Assembly: GCA_965275915.1 (NCBI GenBank)
Contig: CBDHYI010000008.1
Span: 620,001 to 684,000 of the forward strand
Reading direction: 5' to 3'
Length of the DNA: 64,000 nt
DNA from: JBDWFY01 sp965275915
GTDB lineage: Bacteria > Pseudomonadota > Alphaproteobacteria > Rhizobiales > Stappiaceae
Made by a program: the position numbers and the translations under genes. The notes beneath the pieces were generated by a model. That model searched no databases. It saw only the letters and a list, made by a program, of their open reading frames with translations, and was not told the DNA's origin. Positions within the stretch are counted from its first letter, which is position 1, and each line of letters opens with the position of its first letter. Below are positions 7,227-16,033 of this stretch, one piece after another.

Positions 7227-9284
7227 ATGAACGAGCGCTTTAAACCGGAAGTCGACATAGAACAGAAGCTGGCAAAAGTGGTGTTCCAGCCGAGCGGACG
7301 CCGCGGGCAGTTTGCCCACGGCACGCCGCTGCTGGATGCTGCGCGCTCGCTCGGCGTCTACGTTGAATCGGTTTGCGGCGGACGCGGCATATGCGGACGA
7401 TGCCAGGTCTCGGTGTCCGAAGGGAGCTTCGCCAAAGAAGGGATTGTCAGCAGAGCGGACAATCTTGCCGGATCCACGGACGCTGAAGATCGCTATGTCA
7501 ACCTGCGCGGACTTGCCGATGGCCGGCGTCTGAGCTGTCAGGCAAAGATCGTCGGCGACCTGGTCGTCGATGTGCCTGCCGATGCACAGACCAACCGGCA
7601 GGTCGTGCGGAAGCGGGCGGAAAGCAGACGCATTCCGGTCGATGCGGCAACGACGCTGTGGACGGTCGCCGTCACGGAACCGGATATGGAGACGCCGCGC
7701 GGTGATGCGGATCGCCTGCGCGAGGCGCTGATCGATGCGACCGGTCTGGCGGACCTTCGGATCGAGTTCACGCTGCTGCCCCATCTTCAGAGAATTCTGA
7801 GGGACGGACAATGGACCGTGACTGCGGCCATTTTCAACGACCGGGGAGGGGATGTGCTGGTGACCGGACTCTGGCCGGGTGAAAAGACCTCCATTTACGG
7901 CCTTGCGGTCGATATCGGCTCAACAACCATTGCCGCCCATCTCTGCAATCTGAAAACCGGCAGGACGGTCTCTTCGGCCGGGACCTCGAACCCGCAGATC
8001 CGATTTGGCGAGGATCTCATGTCTCGGGTCTCGTACATTCAGATGCATCCCGAACGCCTGCCTGATCTTGTCAAGGCGGTGCGCGAGGCAATCAATGCGC
8101 TCGTCGGCAAGCTGGTTCAGGACATCGGTGCCAAGCGCGGTGATATCCTTGAGGCGGTGTTTGTCGGCAACCCGGTCATGCATCACATCTTTCTGGGCAT
8201 CGATCCGGCCGAGTTGGGCGGAGCGCCGTTTGCGCTGGCCGTATCCGATGCGGTGGCCCTTCGGGCCCGGGACCTTGACCTTGATATGGGAACGGGGACC
8301 AGAGTTTATATGCTGCCCTGTATTGCCGGACATGTGGGTGCGGATGCCGCGGCTGCGACACTGTCTGAAGCGCCTTACAAGCAGGACAAACTGACCCTTC
8401 TGGTTGATATCGGAACCAATGCCGAAATCGTGCTTGGCAATAAGGACCGCGTCCTTGCCGCGAGTTCGCCGACCGGTCCGGCCTTTGAGGGGGCCGAAAT
8501 CTCCTGCGGCCAGCGGGCGGCGCCCGGCGCCATCGAGCGTATCCGGATCAATCACGAAACGCTGGAACCGCGCTACAAGGTTATCGGTGTCGATGAATGG
8601 TCCGACGAGGAAGGATTTTCGGAAAAAGTCGACGCTGTCGGCGTCACCGGTATCTGCGGCTCCGGCATCATCGAAGCCGTCGCGGAAATGTATCTCAGCG
8701 GCATCATCACCGAAGATGGTGTCGTGAACGGCGCCATGGCAGAGCGGTCGCCGCGTGTTGTGCAGCGGGGCCGGACCTTCGCCTATGTCATCGAGAGCGA
8801 GGGCGTTGAGATTTCGGTCAGCCAAACCGATATCCGGGCGATACAGCTTGCCAAAGCCGCGCTTTATGCAGGCGTGAAACTGCTCCTGGACAAACTCGGG
8901 ACGCAGGAAATCGAACGTATTCGCCTGGCTGGTGCCTTCGGCAGTTACATTGACACCAGCTACGCGATGGTCCTGGGTCTGATACCGGACTGTGCCCTCA
9001 CCGAAGTTTCAGGAATCGGCAATGCTGCCGGAACCGGCGCGCGCATGGCGCTTCTGAACCGCGGTTATCGCCGCGAAATCGAGCAGGCTGTCGAAAATAT
9101 CGAGAAGATTGAGACGGCGCTGGAGCCGAAGTTCCAGGAACATTTCGTCAATGCGATGGCGCTGCCGAACAAGGTCGATCCGTTTCCAAAACTCAGAAGT
9201 GCCGTCACCCTGCCGGAGCGAAGCGCGTCGGAGCCGGTTGCCGCCAGTGGCACGCGCCGGCGGCGCAGACGCCGTCAATCCTGA
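7227..9284 (+). CDS. Reductive activator of corrinoid proteins (2Fe-2S plus ASKHA ATPase)
   Basis: This 685-residue protein belongs to the RamA/RACo-like family that reduces inactive Co(II) corrinoid to Co(I) using ATP. The N-terminal ferredoxin domain carries Cys50-x5-Cys56-x2-Cys59 and Cys104 (CGGRGICGRC, LSCQ), a 2Fe-2S pattern. A linker follows, then the ASKHA region with GLAVDIGSTTIAAHLCNL, LTLLVDIGTNAEIVLG, SSPTGPAFEGAEISCG, GICGSGIIEAVAEM and LAGAFGSYID. The C-terminus ends GTRRRRRRRQS, seven Arg encoded by varied codons, so it is not a nucleotide slippage product. It is the last gene of the operon, 62 bases after the pterin methyltransferase, with its own start at 7227. Confidence 0.93.
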   Translation: MNERFKPEVDIEQKLAKVVFQPSGRRGQFAHGTPLLDAARSLGVYVESVCGGRGICGRCQVSVSEGSFAKEGIVSRADNLAGSTDAEDRYVNLRGLADGRRLSCQAKIVGDLVVDVPADAQTNRQVVRKRAESRRIPVDAATTLWTVAVTEPDMETPRGDADRLREALIDATGLADLRIEFTLLPHLQRILRDGQWTVTAAIFNDRGGDVLVTGLWPGEKTSIYGLAVDIGSTTIAAHLCNLKTGRTVSSAGTSNPQIRFGEDLMSRVSYIQMHPERLPDLVKAVREAINALVGKLVQDIGAKRGDILEAVFVGNPVMHHIFLGIDPAELGGAPFALAVSDAVALRARDLDLDMGTGTRVYMLPCIAGHVGADAAAATLSEAPYKQDKLTLLVDIGTNAEIVLGNKDRVLAASSPTGPAFEGAEISCGQRAAPGAIERIRINHETLEPRYKVIGVDEWSDEEGFSEKVDAVGVTGICGSGIIEAVAEMYLSGIITEDGVVNGAMAERSPRVVQRGRTFAYVIESEGVEISVSQTDIRAIQLAKAALYAGVKLLLDKLGTQEIERIRLAGAFGSYIDTSYAMVLGLIPDCALTEVSGIGNAAGTGARMALLNRGYRREIEQAVENIEKIETALEPKFQEHFVNAMALPNKVDPFPKLRSAVTLPERSASEPVAASGTRRRRRRRQS

Positions 9285-9306
9285 AACACCGGTTTCAAAA
9301 CACGCT

Positions 9307-10335
9307 CTAAGCCGCATCCCGCCTGCGTCCGCGCCGACGTCCTGACGATCGCTCCGGACTGCCCTCGCCGTCGGCCTTTGGCGGCGCGACCAGCGGCCCG
9401 ATCCTGTTGACAATATCCCCGTGTGTCGGACGGGGGCCGGGCGTGTGGGTGTCCATGGCATTGCGCATGGCCGCAATGTGGTCGGCGGATGTACCGCAGC
9501 ATCCGCCTATAATGCGTGCGCCGGCGTCCAGCGCCAGGTGCGTGTAGTGTGCCATCAGGCTCGGCGTGCCGGTATAGACCACTTCGTCGCCGCGAATTTC
9601 CGGAATGCCGCAATTGGCCTTGGCGACAATGATCGCATCGGGGAATTTCTCGGTAATATCGAGAATTGCCACAAGCAGATCGGACGCTCCGACGCCGCAA
9701 TTCGAACCATAAGCCGCAGGGGCACTGGCGAAGTCTCCTGTCAGATGTCCAAGACCGGCAGGGGAGAGCCCCATCATGGTCTTGCCGGCCGTATCGAAAC
9801 TGGCCGTGATCACGAATGGCAGGCCCGACGCGGAGGCTGCGTCCGCCGCCGCCTTCATCTCCTCCGGTGCCGACATCGTCTCGATCCACAGGACGTCGAC
9901 GCCGCCCTCCTTGAGCCCGTCGATCTGTTCGGCAAAGGCTTTCACGGCTTCATCGTAGGAAAGAGCGCCCAGCGGGATCAGCAATTCGCCGGTCGGGCCG
10001 ATGGATCCCGCAATCAGGACATCGTGGTCCGCTTCGTCAGCGACACTGCGCGCCAGTTCGACGCCAAGCCGGTTGAGTTCGTGAACCCGGGTCTGGGCAT
10101 GATGCAGTTTCAGCCGGTGTTCGTTGCAACCGAACGTGTTGGTGAGAATAATGTCCGCGCCGGCATCGACAAACTGCTGATGCAGCCTGCGGATCTTTTC
10201 CGGCTCGTCCGCGTTCCACAGTTCCGGAGCATCACCGGATGTCAGGCCCATGTCGAACAGCGTCGTGCCGGTCGCTCCGTCCGCAAGCAGCGCACCTTTT
10301 TTGTCGATCAGTTCCTCAAGCCGGGACCGGTCCAT
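9307..10335 (-). CDS. Homocysteine S-methyltransferase (betaine-homocysteine methyltransferase-like)
   Basis: This 342-residue barrel has the Hcy-binding family signatures: LLADGATGTTLFDMGL, NTFGCNEHRL, and the zinc ligands Cys213 (SNCGVG) and Cys279/280 (GGCCGTSADHI). It transfers a methyl group to homocysteine to make methionine; the donor could be betaine or the methyl-corrinoid protein. The last residues, SGRRRGRRRDAA, form an Arg-rich tail outside the usual fold. I chose the ATG at 10335, with the ribosome site GGTGAG just upstream, rather than the GTG at 10344 that overlaps that site. It lies about 150 bases downstream of the dimethylglycine dehydrogenase-like gene on the same strand. 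Confidence 0.9.
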   Translation of the reverse strand: MDRSRLEELIDKKGALLADGATGTTLFDMGLTSGDAPELWNADEPEKIRRLHQQFVDAGADIILTNTFGCNEHRLKLHHAQTRVHELNRLGVELARSVADEADHDVLIAGSIGPTGELLIPLGALSYDEAVKAFAEQIDGLKEGGVDVLWIETMSAPEEMKAAADAASASGLPFVITASFDTAGKTMMGLSPAGLGHLTGDFASAPAAYGSNCGVGASDLLVAILDITEKFPDAIIVAKANCGIPEIRGDEVVYTGTPSLMAHYTHLALDAGARIIGGCCGTSADHIAAMRNAMDTHTPGPRPTHGDIVNRIGPLVAPPKADGEGSPERSSGRRRGRRRDAA

Positions 10336-10488
10336 TCTTCTCACCTTTTTTCGAAAGACGCCGGGACACTCATCGTCCCCTTGCGGAATTGGATTGTCAG
10401 CGCGCTCTAACCGCCAGCAAAGAGCAACGCAAGACCCAAATCGCCGATCTTCAGGATTTGATGTTCAAAAACTCCGCAATCCCAAGAA

Positions 10489-12999
10489 TCAGGCCCGCAA
10501 CCGCTCGTTTTCCGGATCAAACGGGGACTCCTCGATCACTGTTACAGGATAGAGCGTGTCGAGGATCTTTATGTCCAGTTTCGTCCCGATCTCCGCCAGA
10601 TCCGGCCGCACCATGGCGAGCGCAAGGCTCTTGCCTATCCGCCAGCCATAGCCGCCGGACGTGGCGCGGCCGACAAGTTCGCCATTGAGATAGATCGGTT
10701 CGGAACCGCGCGCATCGGCATCGGTGACATTATGCACTTCCATTGTCACGAACTGCCAGTTGAAACCTTTCCGCTGCCATTCGACCAGGCCGGAGCGGCC
10801 GATAAAGTCCTCTTTCTGAAGCCGCACGAAACGGTCAAGACCCGATTCCAGGGCCGCATACTCGATCGACAGTTCGCGCGGGATCAGGCGGTAGGACTTT
10901 TCGAGCCTCAGCGCATCCATCGCCCGGATGCCGAACGGCTTGATGTCGAACTCCGCACCCGCGTCCATGATCTGATCGAAAATGGCATTCTGCATTTCAA
11001 TCGGATGATGCAGTTCCCAGCCCAGTTCGCCGACGAAATTGACCCTCAGAGCATGGGTCTGTGCGGTGCCGACATTGATGAACTGGCCCGTCAGCCACGG
11101 GAAACGCTCGTTGGAGAGATCCGCGTCGGTCAGTTTCCGCAGGAGATCGCGCGACCGCGGTCCGGCAACAACGAGCACGCCATACTGCGCCGTCACTCTT
11201 TCAAAGGTGACCGAACCATCTGCCGGAAGTGCCTTTTGCAGATAATCAAAGTCGTGCCGCTCGAACGCGCCCGCCGACACGAGATAGAAGCTCTCCGGTC
11301 CGGTTTTATAGACCGTGAATTCGGACCGAACCCCGCCATATCTGGTCAGCATGTGGCACAGGCCGACACGTCCGATTTTCTTCGGGATGCGATTGGCCAT
11401 CAGATAGTCGAGCCAGTCTGCCGCGCCCGGTCCGGAAACCGTGCATTTGGCAAAGGCCGTCATATCTAGAAGGCCGACTTTTTCATGCACATGCCGGGCC
11501 TCGTTGCCCACATGCTCGAAATAATTGGAGCGCCGGAACGAGTATTTTTCGACAATGCGCCCGTCCTCGAGGGCAGGGGAGTGGTTGTCACTCAAAAGCA
11601 CATCGTCTTTCGCAAGGTCCGCCTCGCTCAAGGACAGATCGGCGGGCGCGAACCAGTTGGGACGTTCCCAGCCGTAGACGGAGCCGAAGACGGCGCCCAG
11701 AGCTTTCATCCGGTCATAGCACGGTGTCTTTTTCAGTGGGCGCGCGGCCGGGCGTTCCTCATCCGGATAGTGCACCGTGAAGACGTTGGCGTAAGCTTCT
11801 TCATTCTTCCTGCGCAGGTAGCCGCGCGAGGCATAGGGGCCGAAACGGCGCGGATCGACGCCCATCATGTCGATGGACGGTTCGCCCTCGACAATCCATT
11901 CGGCAAGTTGCCAGCCGGCTCCTCCGGCAGCGGTCACGCCGAACGAGTGGCCTTCATTCAGCCAGAAATTTTTGAGATCCCACGCAGGACCGATGATCGG
12001 CGAGCCGTCGGGCGTATAGGCGATCGCACCATTATAGACTTTCTTGACGCCGACTTCGCCAAAAGCCGGAACACGGGTAATGGCCGTTTCGATATGAGGC
12101 ATCAGCCGTTCAAGGTCTTCCTGGAACAGCTCGTATTCGCTCTCATCATCCGGCGCATCGACGTAACAGCACGGCGCACCTTTTTCGTAGGGGCCAAGAA
12201 GCAGCCCGCCATTTTCCTCGCGCATATACCACGACGAGTCCGCTTCCCTCAGGACCCCCATTTCCGGCAGGCCTGCCGCTTGGCGCTCCTGTATCGCCGG
12301 GTGCGGTTCGGTCACAATATACTGGTGCTCGACCGGAATGACCGGAACATCCAGCCCCACCAGCGCCCCTGTCTTGCGCGCAAAGTTGCCGGTGGCGGAC
12401 ACCACATGCTCGCAGGTGATGTCGCCCTTGTCGGTCGAAACCGTCCATTTGCCGCCCGCCGTCTGCGAGATACCGGTGACCGTTGTATAGCGGTAGATTT
12501 CCGCCCCGCCGCTGCGCGCTCCGGCGGCCAGTGCCTGGGTGAGGTCAGCGGGTTGGATATAGCCGTCTTCAGGATGCTGAATTGCGCCAAGCAATCCGTC
12601 GGTTTCGCACAGGGGCCAGATCTCGCGCACCTGATCCGGCGTCAGCTTGTTGACCTGAACGTCGATGGTCTCGGCGACGCCCGCATAATACATGAACTCA
12701 TCCCAGCGATCCTTCGTTCGGGCAAGCCGGATGTTGGATACCTGACTGAGGCCGACCGGCTGCCCGGTTTCCGCTTCAAGGTTCCGGTAGAGATTGACCG
12801 AATATTTATGGATCTGCCCAACGGAGTAGCTCATGTTGAACAGCGGCAGCAGCCCGGCAGCATGCCAGGTCGAACCGGATGTGAGTTCTTTTCTTTCAAT
12901 CAGAACGACGTCGGACCAGCCCTTTTTCACCAGATGATAAAGCGTCGAGACGCCGACAACGCCTCCGCCGATAACCACAACGCGCGCCTGAGTTTTCAT
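10489..12999 (-). CDS. Dimethylglycine/sarcosine dehydrogenase-like flavoprotein (DAO plus GcvT domains)
   Basis: This 836-residue protein joins an FAD-dependent DAO domain (residues 1-370, VVVIGGGVVGVSTLYHLV) to a GcvT-type folate-binding region (about 435-825). The motif SGSTWHAAGLLP contains the WH pair whose His carries FAD covalently in dimethylglycine and sarcosine dehydrogenases. The expected reaction is oxidative demethylation of dimethylglycine, or sarcosine, with the one-carbon unit captured by tetrahydrofolate in the C-terminal domain. It is divergent from the MttB-like gene, so the product of MttB demethylation may be its substrate. Exact substrate preference cannot be read from the sequence. 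Confidence 0.92.
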   Translation of the reverse strand: MKTQARVVVIGGGVVGVSTLYHLVKKGWSDVVLIERKELTSGSTWHAAGLLPLFNMSYSVGQIHKYSVNLYRNLEAETGQPVGLSQVSNIRLARTKDRWDEFMYYAGVAETIDVQVNKLTPDQVREIWPLCETDGLLGAIQHPEDGYIQPADLTQALAAGARSGGAEIYRYTTVTGISQTAGGKWTVSTDKGDITCEHVVSATGNFARKTGALVGLDVPVIPVEHQYIVTEPHPAIQERQAAGLPEMGVLREADSSWYMREENGGLLLGPYEKGAPCCYVDAPDDESEYELFQEDLERLMPHIETAITRVPAFGEVGVKKVYNGAIAYTPDGSPIIGPAWDLKNFWLNEGHSFGVTAAGGAGWQLAEWIVEGEPSIDMMGVDPRRFGPYASRGYLRRKNEEAYANVFTVHYPDEERPAARPLKKTPCYDRMKALGAVFGSVYGWERPNWFAPADLSLSEADLAKDDVLLSDNHSPALEDGRIVEKYSFRRSNYFEHVGNEARHVHEKVGLLDMTAFAKCTVSGPGAADWLDYLMANRIPKKIGRVGLCHMLTRYGGVRSEFTVYKTGPESFYLVSAGAFERHDFDYLQKALPADGSVTFERVTAQYGVLVVAGPRSRDLLRKLTDADLSNERFPWLTGQFINVGTAQTHALRVNFVGELGWELHHPIEMQNAIFDQIMDAGAEFDIKPFGIRAMDALRLEKSYRLIPRELSIEYAALESGLDRFVRLQKEDFIGRSGLVEWQRKGFNWQFVTMEVHNVTDADARGSEPIYLNGELVGRATSGGYGWRIGKSLALAMVRPDLAEIGTKLDIKILDTLYPVTVIEESPFDPENERLRA

Positions 13000-13135
13000 C
13001 GTTCTGTTCCCGTTTCCGACGATTCGTTAGCCGATAATCCGTCCAAATAAAGAGTCAGTCGCAGAGTATGGCGAACAAAGGCCGGTAAAGGGCCGTTGCA
13101 CGACATAAACTGTCTAAAACCCGCCATTGCCCCTG

Positions 13136-13165
13136 TGCCATGTCCATTACCATGCCATGTCCATT
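13136..13165. promoter_or_regulatory. Tandem 13-bp direct repeat in the divergent promoter region
   Basis: TGCCATGTCCATT occurs at 13136-13148 and again at 13153-13165, a 17-base spacing, and a looser GGCATGTCC follows at about 13180. The 330-base region 13000-13327 has no gene and must hold promoters for the dimethylglycine dehydrogenase-like gene (minus) and the MttB-like gene (plus). The repeats are candidate binding sites for a regulator of this locus. Confidence 0.4.
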
Positions 13166-13327
13166 GCAGCAGGCCCGCCGGCATGTCCGGCAGGGGACCC
13201 TTCCGATCCTGAATATCGAGTTGCGAAGACGGTTTCAGGGTATTCTAGGACGGTATTGGATCAGGTGCCAAAATAAGCTATGCGCAATATCGCATCAGAA
13301 TTGGTTGCAGGAACAGTGAGGACCGGC

Positions 13328-14869
13328 ATGTCGGAAGGAAGAGGCAGATCAGGACGACGCGGGCGGTCATCGCGGCGGGAGGCACGCGCTCAGGCAAACG
13401 ACACGGGTGCCGTTCCCTATATCAAGCGCAACATTCCCATCGTCGATCTGCTTTCCGATGAGGGTGCGGAAATTGTCGAGGCCAATGCCGACACCATTCT
13501 GGAGGAAATCGGCCTTGAATTTCGCGACGACCCGGAGGTGCTCGATCTGTGGCGCAATGCCGGAGCCGATGTGGATGGCGATCGGGTCCGCTTCCCCAGA
13601 GGTCTGCTGCGCGATCTCGTCAAAACCGCGCCGCGCCAGTTCACGCAGCACGCACGCAATCCGGCCCGCAACGTGGAAATCGGCGGCGACAATGTCGTCT
13701 TTGCACCGGTCTACGGACCGCCGTTTGTGACCGATCTCGATCAGGGACGCCGCTATGGCACTATCGGGGACTTCCGGAATTTCGTGAAACTCGCCTATGC
13801 CTCGCCCTGGATGCACCATTCCGGCGGCACCGTGTGTGAGCCCGTCGATTTGCCCGTTAACAAGCGGCATTTCGATATGGTTTATTCGCACATCAAATAT
13901 TCCGACAAGCCGTTTATGGGCTCGGTGACGGCTCCTGAACGTGCGGAGGATTCTGTCAGGATGGCGGAACTGGTGTTCGGCGAGGCGTTTGTCGATCAGA
14001 ACTGCGTCATGATCCAGCTCATCAACGCCAACTCGCCGCTTGTCTTTGACGGCACCATGCTGGGCGCTCTGAAGGTCTATGCCAGAGCCAATCAGGCCTG
14101 CATCGTTTCGCCCTTCATTCTGGCGGGCGCGATGAGTCCTGTGACCGTAGCGGGAACCTTGAGCCAGGTCTTGGCTGAGGCGCTTGCGGGATGCGCCCTG
14201 ACTCAGCTCATCCGTCCCGGCGCACCTGTCGTTTTCGGCGCCTTTGTCAGTTCCATTTCCATGCAGTCCGGTGCGCCCACATTCGGCTCGCCCGAGGGCT
14301 CTCTTCTGTTGAACGGAGCGGCCAAACTTGCCCGCCGCACCGGCCTTCCGTTCCGGTCCGGCGGCTCCTTCACCGCGTCCAAACTGCCCGATGCGCAGTC
14401 GGCGCAGGAGTCCGCCCAGACAATCCTTGCGACCCTGCATGGCGGTGTGAACTTCGCTCTGCACGCGGCCGGCTGGCTCGAAGGCGGGCTCTGCTCTTCT
14501 TACGAAAAATTCGTCATGGATGCCGACCAGCTTGGCATGATGCACGTGCTGGCAAAAGGGATCGACCTTTCGGAAAACGCTCAGGCCATGGATGCACTGC
14601 GAGAAGTCGGGCCGGGCGGCCATTTTCTCGGAGCACAGCATACCCAGGCGAATTTTGAAACAGCCTTTTTTCGCTCCGAAATCGCCGACAACAATTCTTT
14701 CGAGCAGTGGGAGGCTGATGGCGGTATTGATGCCGCTCAGCGCGCCAACAGGAAATGGAAGGATATGCTGGCAGCGTACGAAGCACCGGCACTCGATCCC
14801 TCCATCGATGAGGCACTCCTGGCATTCATGGCTGAAAGGAAGGCGTCGTTCCCCGACAGCAATGTTTAG
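13328..14869 (+). CDS. MttB-family (non-pyrrolysine) quaternary-amine:corrinoid methyltransferase
   Basis: This 513-residue protein belongs to the MttB superfamily, which demethylates trimethylamine or quaternary amines onto a corrinoid protein. Characteristic segments are IVEANADTILEEIGLEF, FAPVYGPPFVTDLD, MGSVTAPERAEDSVRMAEL, SPVTVAGTLSQVLAEALAG and AQHTQANFETAFF. The frame is open with a TAG only at the end, so it is not a pyrrolysine enzyme. MtgB-type relatives without pyrrolysine use glycine betaine or similar substrates. I start it at the ATG at 13328, preceded by GTGAGGA, rather than an ATG at 13280 without a ribosome site. The N-terminus is Arg-rich (MSEGRGRSGRRGRSSRREAR, eight Arg), as in its predicted partners. 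Confidence 0.92.
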   Translation: MSEGRGRSGRRGRSSRREARAQANDTGAVPYIKRNIPIVDLLSDEGAEIVEANADTILEEIGLEFRDDPEVLDLWRNAGADVDGDRVRFPRGLLRDLVKTAPRQFTQHARNPARNVEIGGDNVVFAPVYGPPFVTDLDQGRRYGTIGDFRNFVKLAYASPWMHHSGGTVCEPVDLPVNKRHFDMVYSHIKYSDKPFMGSVTAPERAEDSVRMAELVFGEAFVDQNCVMIQLINANSPLVFDGTMLGALKVYARANQACIVSPFILAGAMSPVTVAGTLSQVLAEALAGCALTQLIRPGAPVVFGAFVSSISMQSGAPTFGSPEGSLLLNGAAKLARRTGLPFRSGGSFTASKLPDAQSAQESAQTILATLHGGVNFALHAAGWLEGGLCSSYEKFVMDADQLGMMHVLAKGIDLSENAQAMDALREVGPGGHFLGAQHTQANFETAFFRSEIADNNSFEQWEADGGIDAAQRANRKWKDMLAAYEAPALDPSIDEALLAFMAERKASFPDSNV

Positions 14870-14987
14870 AGGGAAGGCTGTTTGGGCTTGCGCGGCAGGC
14901 GTTTGGGGCGGATTGCTTGCGTTCGTTGTGCACGGCAGGTATGCGGACTTTTCTGCCGTTTGCACAACCCAAAATACCAGCTGATAA

Positions 14988-15932
14988 TCATTTGCTGGCA
15001 GCGTATTTGACAACCAGTTTCTCGTTCTCGTCGTTATGCAATTCCCAATAAGCTTTCGTGATTTGACTCGTAATCTCACCAGGTATTCCTGAGCCTATAT
15101 GCTGGCCATCAATTTTGGTCACCGGCATAACGCCACCGGCCGTCGACGAGATGAAAACTTCGTCTGCACAGAGCAACTGATCCCGGGATACATCATCAGG
15201 TACGCAATCGATCTTCAGCATTTTGCAGATATCCAAAACGGTTTGTCTCGTGATGCCAAGCAGAACACCAGATTTTGGCGTCAAAACTACACCGTCTTTG
15301 ACTGCGAATATGTTGAACCCCGGTCCTTCAGATATGTTGCCATTTGTATCGGTAAGTATCGCGGTATCGGCACCGCGATCATAGGCCTCATAAAGACCTT
15401 TCACTAAGTCCAGCCAATGATAATTCTTTACGGTTGGATCGACAGACTGAGGTGGAATTCGCACGAGAGACGTTACTGCCGCACTTAGGCCATGTTCCAT
15501 CTGCTTCGGATTAGCCACTGATCCAAATGGAATTGCAAACGCGATGAACTGATTAACCGCGTCTCGTGGATCCCTGCTGAAAGTCGGTGACATGCCGCGC
15601 GTACATATAAACTCGACATAAGCCTCCTTTAGCTCTGACAGCGCGACGCAATTGTGCAAAATCTCGGTGACTTGCTCCCTGTCGTACTCAATCGACATAT
15701 GCAGTTTCTCCAAGCCTGCAAAGAACCGATCAAGATGATGTTCGAGTCGAAAGAATGCACCGTTCCAAACATGGACGACGTCATATGTCGCGTCAGAATG
15801 AAGCAGGCCGTAATCCAACACCGATATTTTTGCCTCCTGCATTGGCAGATACTGCCCATCCATGAAGGCTACACCAGGCGGGTACGATTTTGTGTCGGAG
15901 TGATGATCAGCGAGTTTAGGAAGGATATGCAT
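14988..15932 (-). CDS. Fold-type IV PLP aminotransferase, (R)-amine transaminase-like
   Basis: This 314-residue protein is a class IV aminotransferase (branched-chain/D-amino-acid type). Segments such as VVHVWNGAFFRLEHHLDRF, EAYVEFICTRG, DPTVKNYHWLDLVKGLYEA, NISEGPGFNIFAVKDGVV, LLGITRQTVLDI and STAGGVMPV resemble the (R)-selective amine transaminases more than housekeeping IlvE. VKNYHW contains the PLP lysine. It would transfer an amino group between an amine or D-amino acid and pyruvate or another keto acid. It sits about 100 bases downstream of the cysteine-synthase-like gene on the same strand. This stretch is AT-richer than its neighbours, hinting at different ancestry. The native substrate is unknown. 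Confidence 0.85.
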   Translation of the reverse strand: MHILPKLADHHSDTKSYPPGVAFMDGQYLPMQEAKISVLDYGLLHSDATYDVVHVWNGAFFRLEHHLDRFFAGLEKLHMSIEYDREQVTEILHNCVALSELKEAYVEFICTRGMSPTFSRDPRDAVNQFIAFAIPFGSVANPKQMEHGLSAAVTSLVRIPPQSVDPTVKNYHWLDLVKGLYEAYDRGADTAILTDTNGNISEGPGFNIFAVKDGVVLTPKSGVLLGITRQTVLDICKMLKIDCVPDDVSRDQLLCADEVFISSTAGGVMPVTKIDGQHIGSGIPGEITSQITKAYWELHNDENEKLVVKYAASK

Positions 15933-16033
15933 GTATCAGGGGTATTGGGTTTTGACTATAATCACGATGTTCAGTAGGGGCTTGAAGCCGCCACTTCCAC
16001 TATTACAAATAAAGCCAACAAAAAGTTGGATTT

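Noticed and set aside
11485..13050. Long plus-strand frame opposite the dimethylglycine dehydrogenase-like gene
   Set aside because: Antisense shadow of a well-supported gene, no ribosome site, low-complexity basic composition.
13328..14869. Pyrrolysine-dependent trimethylamine methyltransferase
   Set aside because: No in-frame amber codon occurs before the terminal TAG, and no pyl genes are in the window.
13367..15079. 570-codon minus-strand frame opposite the MttB-like gene
   Set aside because: Antisense to a strong family match, with Cys/Arg/His-rich shadow composition.
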